A DNA stretch of 64,000 nt from Enhygromyxa salina. Its GTDB lineage: Bacteria > Myxococcota_A > Polyangia > Nannocystales > Nannocystaceae. This document shows, piece after piece, positions 1 to 6,979 of this stretch (the stretch's first letter is position 1; each line of letters opens with the position of its first letter). A model generated the notes under the pieces. That model was not told where the DNA came from. It was given only the letters and a program-made list of their open reading frames with translations, and ran no database searches. The DNA lies in contig NZ_JMCC02000032.1 of NCBI RefSeq assembly GCF_000737335.2, positions 9,245 to 73,244 on the forward strand. The letters are read 5' to 3'. The position numbers and the translations under genes are program-made.

Positions 1-1057
1 GGGGGATGTCGTAGCCGCCAAAGCTGAAGTCGTTCACGACCTTGCGCATCATGACGATGATCGGCGGGTACATGCGCAGCACCTCTTTGATCGTGGCGTC
101 GAGCTTGGGCATCGCGCGCAGATCCTCGAGCGTGAGCTCGTCGCGATCACCGAGCAGCGCCCGCTGCTCGGCGCGCAGCTCGGCGACCCACTCGGGGTGC
201 TGGGCCAGCAGGATCCCCGTCCACGAGAAGGTCACCCCGCTGGTGTGATGGCCGGCGAACATGATCGTGAGCAGCAGCCCGCTGATCTCGTTCTCGCTGA
301 GCTTGCGGCCGTCTTTGTAGCTGGCGTCCATCAGGCTCTGCAGCATGTCTTCGCCGACGGTGCCGCGGCTGCGACGATCTTCAACGATCTTGCTGATCAG
401 CTGGACCATGCGTGCGCGGGCCTTGTCGCGCTTGCGAAACGCTGGGGTGGGCAGGTTGGGGGCCATGAACGCGAGCGCGCTCAGGCCCGCCTCCATGTCG
501 GCGTAGAGCTTGGCGAACTCACCCGAGAGCTGCTGGCGAAACTCATAGCCAAGCAGCGAGCGGCTCGAGGTGTAGATCGTGAGCTCGTTGCCAACCTCGT
601 ACATGTCAACCAGGCCAAAGTCGTCCCAGCTCGAGAAGTAGTCGACGGCCTCATCGATGAAGCCCTGCGCGTAGGTTCGCATCTGGGCCTCGCGCAGCGC
701 TTCGTGGAAGAAGCCCAGCTGCTCTTTCATGATCGGCGGCGGCGCGTCGTAGGCGATGCCCTTGCCGAAGATCGGCGTCATGAGCCGGTAGGCCTCGGCC
801 TGGCTGACGTCGTCGTCGCTGACCCGAAAGAACTTCTCTTGGGCCTTGGCGCCGGTCATCACGATCGCGTCTGTGCCCGGCATCGCCACGGTGCACAGGT
901 CGCCATGCAGCCGGCGGGCCCGGGTCATGAGCGTGATCGGATCGTTGCGAAACTCGAGGGCGTGACCCAGCAGCGGCAGCCCACCTTCAAGGCGCGGCGG
1001 CAGCTTCGCTGAGGGGGTGCTGGGCTTGCTCGGGGCAGAAAAGATCGTACGGCGCAT
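1..1057 (-). CDS. cyp51: CYP51-type cytochrome P450 (sterol 14-alpha-demethylase), C-terminus outside the window
   Basis: Haem mono-oxygenase expected to remove the 14-alpha methyl group of lanosterol-type sterols. Reading leftward from the ATG at 1057, the frame stays open for 352 codons and runs off the window, so the haem-binding Cys region is not visible. Seen: the I-helix stretch MFAGHHTS (residues 266-273), which is the CYP51 form of the P450 AGxxT motif; the B-prime region around LMTPIFGKGIAYD; the helix-E/F stretch ELTIYTSSRSLLG; and the K-helix EVLR (325-328) followed by PPIIVMMR. These are CYP51 family signatures and not general P450 features. No N-terminal membrane anchor of eukaryotic type is obvious; a Pro-rich start precedes the domain. 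An ERG2-like sterol isomerase lies 2.2 kb away. The family assignment is firm; the exact substrate is inferred. Confidence 0.9.
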   Translation of the reverse strand, partial: MRRTIFSAPSKPSTPSAKLPPRLEGGLPLLGHALEFRNDPITLMTRARRLHGDLCTVAMPGTDAIVMTGAKAQEKFFRVSDDDVSQAEAYRLMTPIFGKGIAYDAPPPIMKEQLGFFHEALREAQMRTYAQGFIDEAVDYFSSWDDFGLVDMYEVGNELTIYTSSRSLLGYEFRQQLSGEFAKLYADMEAGLSALAFMAPNLPTPAFRKRDKARARMVQLISKIVEDRRSRGTVGEDMLQSLMDASYKDGRKLSENEISGLLLTIMFAGHHTSGVTFSWTGILLAQHPEWVAELRAEQRALLGDRDELTLEDLRAMPKLDATIKEVLRMYPPIIVMMRKVVNDFSFGGYDIP

Positions 1058-1193
1058 GGCGAGGTGCTGCGGGAGGGCTGCTCCTGGCTGGGACCTTAGC
1101 GGCGCGATGCCACCCGCAACAGCGACGGGGCCAAGCCTGTGGCGAAGATCACCACGCTGGACGGGGGCCGGAAGAACTGGCTAGCTTCGGATC

Positions 1194-1997
1194 GTGCACC
1201 TGCGCGGACTGATCGGCGTTGTTCACCTGCCTGCCTTGCCAGGGGATCCGGCCTATCGAGCGGGCGGGTTCGAGGGCGCCTACGCGCGGGCCTGGGCCGA
1301 CGCAGAGGCGCTCGTCTCTGGCGGCGTGGTTGGGTTGATCGTCGAAAACTTTGGCTCCGCGCCGTTTGTCAAGGGCAGCGCCGGGGATCGCACGCCGCCG
1401 CAGCAGGCGGCCGCGCTGGCCTTGGTGTGTGCGCGCAGCAAGCAGCTCGGGGTCCCGGTCGGGGTCAACTGTCTGCGCAACGACGCCCACACGGCCCTGG
1501 GGATCGCCGCCGCGTGTGGGCTGGATTTCATCCGGGTCAACGTGCACACGGGCGCGTATGTGACCGACCAAGGCCTGATCGAAGGCGAGGCCGCGAGCAC
1601 GCTGCGGCAGCGCGAGCTGCTGGGGGCGCGCGCGGTGCAGATCTGGGCGGACGTGCTGGTCAAGCACGCGACCCCGCTCGCCCCGCTCGAGCCCGAGACG
1701 GCGACCCACGACTGCATCGACCGGGGCCTAGCTGACGCGGTGATCGTGACGGGTGCAGCAACGGGGGCGCCCGTTGACCCCGCCTTGCTCGAGCGCGTGC
1801 GTGGGGCGGCCTCGGGCCGGCCCGTGGTGATTGGTTCGGGTCTGGGTCCCAAGAATGCGCAAGCGTTGCTGCCTCACGCCGACGCTGCGATCGTTGGAAC
1901 CCATTTCAAGCGGGGGGGCGTGGTCCGCGAGCCCGTGGACCCCAAGCGCGTGCGAGACATGGTCGAGCGCTGCAGTGACTTGTTCGCGTCTGCGTGA
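1194..1997 (+). CDS. BtpA-family TIM-barrel protein
   Basis: A 267-residue protein that matches the BtpA/SgcQ family, whose cyanobacterial member is needed for photosystem I accumulation; the biochemical role in non-photosynthetic bacteria is unknown. The pattern seen is GVVHLPALPG near the start, then IVENFG, GVNCLRND, DFIRVNVHTGAYVTDQG, QIWADVLVKHA, and at the C-terminus VIGSGLGPKNA and IVGTHFKRGG, in the order expected for strand ends of a TIM barrel with a phosphate-binding C-terminal half. The start is a GTG at 1194 without a clear ribosome site; the length is normal for the family. It is transcribed divergently from the P450 gene and in the same direction as the small gene that follows 67 bp later. 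Confidence 0.85.
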   Translation: MHLRGLIGVVHLPALPGDPAYRAGGFEGAYARAWADAEALVSGGVVGLIVENFGSAPFVKGSAGDRTPPQQAAALALVCARSKQLGVPVGVNCLRNDAHTALGIAAACGLDFIRVNVHTGAYVTDQGLIEGEAASTLRQRELLGARAVQIWADVLVKHATPLAPLEPETATHDCIDRGLADAVIVTGAATGAPVDPALLERVRGAASGRPVVIGSGLGPKNAQALLPHADAAIVGTHFKRGGVVREPVDPKRVRDMVERCSDLFASA

Positions 1998-2064
1998 GGT
2001 GTTTCTCAGGCCAGATCTGGTTGATTGGGGATGGTCGGAGGCCTCGGGTGAGCTAAAGTGCCGC

Positions 2065-2406
2065 GTGGCTTTCGAGTACGAACGCGCAGCGGCGCTCCGG
2101 ATCCTCCAGGGCATCGAACAGGGCATCCTGTCGACTGCCGACTCGTACACCCTGGTCGAAGCGGCCGACCCAACGCTGGTCTACTTGATCATCACGTGGC
2201 TGCGCACCCGCTATCGCTCGGACCCAGCGGCGGAGGGCGTGATCGGGCGGCTCGTCGAGCTGTGCGAGGCGTACCCGGCGGTCACGGAGATGGTGAAGCA
2301 GGGCAAGGAAGACTCGGTCGTGGAGTGGTTCGAGGACGGCTACTCGTACCGGGCGCTCGAGGCTGAGGAGTTCGTCGATCTGATCGTGGACAAGCTCGAG
2401 AGCTGA
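2065..2406 (+). CDS. Small acidic hypothetical protein
   Basis: A 113-residue protein of unknown function. It is predicted to be cytoplasmic, acidic and mostly helical, with no Cys and no signal peptide. The frame is open further upstream into the BtpA gene, but codon use becomes gene-like only from about 2060, so the GTG at 2065 (protein begins VAFEYERAAAL), preceded by a GGGTGAG-like site, is preferred. It follows the BtpA gene in the same direction and could be co-transcribed. No family was recognised. Confidence 0.6.
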   Translation: MAFEYERAAALRILQGIEQGILSTADSYTLVEAADPTLVYLIITWLRTRYRSDPAAEGVIGRLVELCEAYPAVTEMVKQGKEDSVVEWFEDGYSYRALEAEEFVDLIVDKLES

Positions 2407-2559
2407 GCCGAGCTGGGCGGCCTACTCGGGATCGAGCCGAAGCGAGGCCCCCACATACACGAGCGCCCCCAAGCCGGCGCACGTCAGCGCCACGGGCGGT
2501 GACCCACCCGGTTGGCCACCATCCACCCATGAATTGCTCCGCCCCCGTGAGCAGGTGGA

Positions 2560-3267
2560 CTAGAACAGGGTCAGGTACTCGAGCTTCTTGGCGCAGCTTG
2601 GGCCAAGCTTCCCGGTGTTGGCGTCGGTGTTCTCGATCCCGCCCTCGGCGTCCAGCATCACGCAGCCGGCCTGCTCTTCTTGGCAGTGCGGCAGGCCAAA
2701 GGTGTGGCCGATCTCGTGGACCGACGTGGTCGCGAGGCGGAACCGGACGTGCTCGCGGTTCTTGGGTCGACGCGACAGCCGCTTGCTCGACACGACCGCG
2801 CTCTGACCCGGCGAGCGGCCGAGCCCAAAGATGCCCCAGTCTTCATGGGGCTCGCTGGTGGTCGAGATGTCGACTTCGGTCAGGCCGAGCAGCTTGACCG
2901 AAGGATCGATCCCCGCGTCCGCGGCGTAGCTGTCGAGGAAGTCGAGCAGGGCGTCGGCGCGGTAGCGCTTGCGGGGCGGGTAGTAGGCCGCCTCGGGTAG
3001 TTCAACGGGCGCGTGGACCTCGACCTCGACCGCGAGCTCGGTCTCGAGCGCCTGTTCGACCGCGACGAGCAGGTCGTCCGGGAAGCTGCGCAGCGGCACC
3101 AAGATGACCTTGGCCCGAGCTCCGGGCAAGGGCGTTGCTTCGGCCTCGGACGCAGCAGCGTGGGTCGTGGCGGGCTCGGTCTGCTCGACGGCTGGCTGAC
3201 CGCAGCCGAGCGCAACGAGCAACATCGACAGAAAACTCGAGCAGATGAAGCGGCGGGGGGCGAGCAC
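2560..3267 (-). CDS. Archaemetzincin-like secreted lipoprotein metalloprotease
   Basis: A predicted zinc aminopeptidase of the archaemetzincin (AmzA) family. The zinc site HEIGHTFGLPHC spans residues 184-195 (HExxHxxGxxH with the Cys directly after the third His, the family hallmark), followed by a further Cys-x-Met (CVM, 202-204) and a late Cys, which fit the second structural zinc site of archaemetzincins, although the usual final CxxC is reduced to one visible Cys. Residues 1-22 form a lipoprotein signal ending LVALGC, so the enzyme should sit on the cell envelope, which is unusual for a family that is mostly cytoplasmic. A Thr/Glu/Ala-rich linker follows. The start is GTG. It is the last gene of the minus-strand run with the sterol isomerase 37 bp upstream. 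Confidence 0.85.
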   Translation of the reverse strand: MLAPRRFICSSFLSMLLVALGCGQPAVEQTEPATTHAAASEAEATPLPGARAKVILVPLRSFPDDLLVAVEQALETELAVEVEVHAPVELPEAAYYPPRKRYRADALLDFLDSYAADAGIDPSVKLLGLTEVDISTTSEPHEDWGIFGLGRSPGQSAVVSSKRLSRRPKNREHVRFRLATTSVHEIGHTFGLPHCQEEQAGCVMLDAEGGIENTDANTGKLGPSCAKKLEYLTLF

Positions 3268-3304
3268 ATGATCCTCACCCGAGACAGCGGCGCTGCCCCG
3301 GCCC

Positions 3305-3862
3305 TCAGATCTTGCCCTGCATCAGCTCTTTGATCGAGCTGGCGCCGTACTTGCTCAGCGTGCGCCCAAACGTGCGCCAGTCCAGGGTCCCGAACATCGT
3401 GTCGGCCAGCCCAAACGGCAACATCGCGGGGATGAAGCCGCGGGCGTACTCCAGCGCGAAGCAGCGATCCGGCATGCGGTAGCCCTGCGCCACGCCCTTC
3501 GGGAGCACGTGCAGGTCTCCGGGTCGGTAGATCTCCTTGACCGGCGAGGTCTCGGAGTAGGCCCACTGCTCGCCCTCGAGGATGAAGAAGTAGTCCTCGG
3601 CCCAGAACCTGCCGGTGTGTCCCTCGGTCCCGATCGGCGAACCAAAGATGATCACGTACTCGGTGATCGAGGCGTGCAGCACCGTCATCATGCCCATCGC
3701 GCCGCCGGCGTTGTTGAGCACCCACTCGCGATCGTCACGGATGTGGCCGGGGTACTCGCGCTCGAGCTGCTCGGCGATCTGGTCGACCATGACCTCGAGT
3801 GGTTGGTCGAGCGCGTCTTTGGCGATGCGGGCGAGGACGTCGGGCTCGAAGATGAAGCTCAT
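3305..3862 (-). CDS. ERG2/sigma-1-receptor family sterol C8-C7 isomerase
   Basis: Predicted to move the sterol double bond from C8 to C7. It is 185 residues and aligns by eye over nearly its full length with fungal ERG2: EWVLNNAGGAMG (46-57), HASITEYVIIFG (63-74), EGHTGRFWAEDYF (80-92), EGEQWAY (96-102), CFALEYARGFIP (134-145) and the C-terminal QGKI. Glu138 lines up with Glu172 of the human sigma-1 receptor, a ligand/catalytic residue. The similarity is closer to ERG2 than to the receptor (DYF...EGEQWA and ...GKI). The N-terminal transmembrane helix of eukaryotic members is missing; the protein begins directly with the FEPDVL region. A TetR gene lies 45 bp upstream and an archaemetzincin gene 37 bp downstream, so an operon is likely. 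Together with the nearby CYP51 it indicates synthesis of processed sterols. Confidence 0.93.
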   Translation of the reverse strand: MSFIFEPDVLARIAKDALDQPLEVMVDQIAEQLEREYPGHIRDDREWVLNNAGGAMGMMTVLHASITEYVIIFGSPIGTEGHTGRFWAEDYFFILEGEQWAYSETSPVKEIYRPGDLHVLPKGVAQGYRMPDRCFALEYARGFIPAMLPFGLADTMFGTLDWRTFGRTLSKYGASSIKELMQGKI

Positions 3863-3907
3863 CGCGGCATGGGTCGCACATTCGCGTGCGCCGCGAGTTG
3901 CGGCGGA

Positions 3908-4468
3908 TCACACGGCGGTCACGCCGTGCAAGATCAGGTCGAGGATGGCGTCGATCGTCTGTTCGGGGGGATCCGGTCGGTCTTCGTTGGGGCGTGGCTC
4001 GCCAGTGAGCTGCGCGACGGCGGCCACGAGCAGGCGCCGGACCAGGCTTGGATCGAGGCCGCGGCGGAATTGGCCCTGCCGGATCCCCGAGCGGATCACG
4101 CGTTCGAGCGCCGCGGCGCCGCGGCGTTGAAACGCGGCGACGAGCTCCGCGAGCGCGGGCGTGGCCTCGAGGTCGCGGAAAAATCCAGGACGCGCCTCGC
4201 CGTCGGCCTGCCAGATCAGCGCGATGCACTCTCGCAGCTGCGCTGGTGGGTCGGCCGGGCGCCGCCGGCTCACGCGCTCGATCGCACCCGCCAAGCGCTC
4301 GAGCCGACGCGCGAGCGCCTCTTGGGCGATCGCTTCTTTGGTCAAAAATTGTTCGTAGAGCGTGCGCTTGCTGATCCCAGCCGCGCGCGCCAGCTCGTCG
4401 ACGCGAAACGCCTTGTAGCCGTACTTCAACAGCTGCGACTCGGCGTGGTCCAGAATCTGATCCCGCAA
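3908..4468 (-). CDS. TetR-family transcriptional regulator
   Basis: A 186-residue repressor type. The N-terminal helix-turn-helix is clear at residues 18-45 (FRVDELARAAGISKRTLYEQF), followed by a ligand domain with no specific recognisable pocket. The start is TTG at 4468, supported by an AGGAG site 8 bases upstream. It lies directly upstream of the sterol isomerase on the same strand with a 45-bp gap, so a role in controlling that gene run, perhaps in response to a sterol or lipid, is a reasonable inference; no operator palindrome was identified. Confidence 0.88.
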   Translation of the reverse strand: MRDQILDHAESQLLKYGYKAFRVDELARAAGISKRTLYEQFLTKEAIAQEALARRLERLAGAIERVSRRRPADPPAQLRECIALIWQADGEARPGFFRDLEATPALAELVAAFQRRGAAALERVIRSGIRQGQFRRGLDPSLVRRLLVAAVAQLTGEPRPNEDRPDPPEQTIDAILDLILHGVTAV

Positions 4469-4501
4469 GCGTTGGGCTCCTCTCAGTCGACCACTTTCAG
4501 C

Positions 4502-5962
4502 TCACGCCATCTGGACGACCGGACGCGCGACCGAGCCCCACAGCGCTCGGATCCGCCGCTCACGGGTCTTGCGAGCGGTCCCCGACCTGGCGATGACGAC
4601 CCGCGGCTCCCACAGCTCGTCCGCGGTCCGAAGCCAGTCGTAGGCACCCGAGCGCCGACGCAGATCCAGGTCGATCCGCTCGGAGACTCGCATGGGGAAG
4701 GCGGGCACCGCTTGGCCTTGGACCTCGAGCCGGACGACCAGCGCGCGCGGCTTGGGGCCCCGCCGACGCGACCCCGCTCGGCTCGCGCCCAGCTCGGTGT
4801 CGGTGAAGGGATCCAGCCCGGTCCGCGAGGCGCGGCCCGACACATCCAGCGCGTCGGGATCGGCGGCGATCTCGGCGGCGATCAACGCCGGATCTTCGGG
4901 CAAGAACGCCTGGCGCACGCTCGCCGTCAACCACGCGCCGGTCAGCGTGACCCCCTCGAGCGCGGCGTCGGCCGGCGGCGTCGGCAGTCGCACGACCCGG
5001 GGACACGGCAAGGAGTGCGATCCGGTCGCGCCCGGCTCATCCGACGCCGCAGCCTCGATCAGCCCAGGGTTGCTAAACCCGACCACGCGCACGTGCAGCC
5101 CGCTGCGGAGCCGCAAGAACCCCAGGGGTGAGCTCAGCACCAGCTCGTAGCGCTCGCCAAGGATCGCGGCCTCCGGCAGGACCGTGCGCTCGGTTAGCTG
5201 TTGGCGGCGATCATTCTCGGGATCGCCGTGGGGCAGCAGCTCGATCAAGCTGCTGCGGACCGCCAGCGTGAACGCGTCGTGTGGCGAGCGTCGAGCCGGA
5301 AGCCCCACGCGCCCGGCCCCGTGCAGCCACCCCGCGTTGATCACCGGCAGCCGGCTGCGCACGCGCTCGTCGAGGTCGTGCTCGGCCATCAACCACCGCA
5401 GCTGCGGGAGCTTGCGCTCGAGCGGGGCGCGAAGGAGCTGCTCGAGCCACCCGCAGGTCGCAAGGCTGGGCACCAACATCATGTCCGCACGAAACCGACG
5501 CAGATCCTCGATCAGGCGCTCGGGATCTGTGGGCATCGTGTTGATGCGCATGATCTCGACCGCGTCGCCCAGCGTGCGCAGGTCATCGAGGCGCATGCGC
5601 TCGACCAATAGATCGTCGGCCGCCGCGTGGAGCACGGCGATCCGGCGCGGCCGCGTGCTGCCAAGTTGTTCGACCCACGCCGCGCGCACGGCCGCTCGCT
5701 CGACGCTGGCGGCGCTGAGCGTCTCGCCGTCAAACTCGTCGAGCCCAAACCCGAGCCGGGCGGTGACGCGCTCGGCGTGGGTGACCGGGTCCAGCAGCGG
5801 CACCGAGGCCCGAAAGTCCTCGAAGCTATTGAGGCGCAGCAGGCCAAACTCGCGGCCGGCCTCGGTGTCGCCGAGCGCCTGGATCGTCGTCGTCAAGCGC
5901 TCGCGCCGGGCCCGATCACGGATCTCCCGGCGCAAGGCGGCCGCCCCTCGGACCCCGCTCAC
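4502..5962 (-). CDS. GH3-like acyl-adenylate-forming family protein
   Basis: About 486 residues. The N-terminus carries the GH3 pattern: a run of charged residues, then TEAGREFGLLR, FEDFRASVPLLD, and at the far C-terminus a basic RRIRALWG segment. GH3 enzymes adenylate small carboxylic acids and conjugate them to amino acids; in bacteria the substrates are mostly unknown. The protein is somewhat short and the middle is rich in Arg/Ala, so it may be a divergent member. The frame can also start at a TTG at 5995, which would overlap the upstream gene by 8 bp; the GTG at 5962 is given. It sits 33 bp upstream of the TetR gene in the same minus-strand run as the sterol isomerase. The family call is by pattern only. 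Confidence 0.6.
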   Translation of the reverse strand: MSGVRGAAALRREIRDRARRERLTTTIQALGDTEAGREFGLLRLNSFEDFRASVPLLDPVTHAERVTARLGFGLDEFDGETLSAASVERAAVRAAWVEQLGSTRPRRIAVLHAAADDLLVERMRLDDLRTLGDAVEIMRINTMPTDPERLIEDLRRFRADMMLVPSLATCGWLEQLLRAPLERKLPQLRWLMAEHDLDERVRSRLPVINAGWLHGAGRVGLPARRSPHDAFTLAVRSSLIELLPHGDPENDRRQQLTERTVLPEAAILGERYELVLSSPLGFLRLRSGLHVRVVGFSNPGLIEAAASDEPGATGSHSLPCPRVVRLPTPPADAALEGVTLTGAWLTASVRQAFLPEDPALIAAEIAADPDALDVSGRASRTGLDPFTDTELGASRAGSRRRGPKPRALVVRLEVQGQAVPAFPMRVSERIDLDLRRRSGAYDWLRTADELWEPRVVIARSGTARKTRERRIRALWGSVARPVVQMA

Positions 5963-5987
5963 GAGTAGATGACCCTCACAGGCATCA

Positions 5988-6758
5988 CTATTCAACTTCG
6001 CGCCGAACGTCGCGGAAGAACAACCCGTACTGGTGCCCGCCGGAGTGGACGCGCAGCCACGCGTCGAGGCTGGGTTGCGTGCGGGGATCCGCGACCCGCG
6101 ACAGCGCCTCGCGGATGCTGGTGTAGACCCCCGGAGGTGAGAGCGTGGCCTCGATCACGGGGATCAGCTCTGGCGCAGACTTGACGATGCCCTGGCCGAG
6201 CTGGAACCAGCGGTCGTTTGAGAATTCGATCGCGCCTTCGGAGTGGTCCCCGGCGAGACGCGCGAGCGCGCCGTAGTCCCCGAGCTCCAGCAGCTTGCGC
6301 ATGTGCGGCTCGATCAGCGAGTAGACCTCGGGACGGATGGCGATGATCTCGTGGGTTGACTCGCTCCACAGCCAGTCGTCGTCTTCTTCGACGACGACCA
6401 GCCCGACCAGGCCCATGCCCTGCGGCAGCGCGTCGACGAGCTCGGCCAGCCCGAAGCTGATCGGTGCCCACGCTCGTTGTCGCTCGGGATCGCGCAGCAG
6501 CTCGACGAACTCGGGCAGCTCGTCGGGCGATACCGCCATTCGAGTGCGGCGCTCGCCGAGATCGATGACCTGATACGAGAGCTCCTCGGTCGCCTCGAAC
6601 AGCACCCGCCACTCTCCGCTGAGCAGCTCGATCTGCAGGTCGTGGTCCCCGAGCAGATAGCCCAGCTGCTCGAGGGTCGCGCTGGCCAGGCCCTCGAGGA
6701 TCTGGGCCTCGAGCTCACGGTACACCTCCGAAGGGAGCTGAAAGGCGTGGCAGCGCAC
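5988..6758 (-). CDS. Hypothetical protein, first gene of the minus-strand run
   Basis: A 256-residue, acidic, presumably cytoplasmic protein without signal peptide, transmembrane segments or Cys clusters. The start is a GTG at 6758. The C-terminal portion contains a short aromatic stretch (HSGGHQYGLFFRDVRR). It abuts the GH3-like gene (stop at 5988, next start 5962 or 5995) and is divergent from the phosphatase gene at 6980, so the promoter of this run should lie in 6760-6900. No family was recognised. Confidence 0.65.
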   Translation of the reverse strand: MRCHAFQLPSEVYRELEAQILEGLASATLEQLGYLLGDHDLQIELLSGEWRVLFEATEELSYQVIDLGERRTRMAVSPDELPEFVELLRDPERQRAWAPISFGLAELVDALPQGMGLVGLVVVEEDDDWLWSESTHEIIAIRPEVYSLIEPHMRKLLELGDYGALARLAGDHSEGAIEFSNDRWFQLGQGIVKSAPELIPVIEATLSPPGVYTSIREALSRVADPRTQPSLDAWLRVHSGGHQYGLFFRDVRREVE

Positions 6759-6979
6759 GAGCGGCAGGCTACCGCACTCTGACCGCTGGCGTCTGGTCCT
6801 GAAGACAATCTTGCGCCGCTCGCGGCCGGGCCGCTTGGCCGCCGGTTCCCGCAGATTGCGCCCGTGGCCTGGATCGGTGGCTCCAAACCGTCGATCAGAC
6901 GGTTATGCTCCGGCCGGGCCCGCCCAACGCCGGGCGCCCTCACAGGCCCGCACGTCACCCCGACAGGAACACGGCAAAG

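Noticed and set aside
3509..5131. Long plus-strand open frame (540 codons) opposite the ERG2, TetR and GH3-like genes
   Set aside because: Arg/Asp/Pro-rich with no motif; it is the antisense shadow of high-GC genes.
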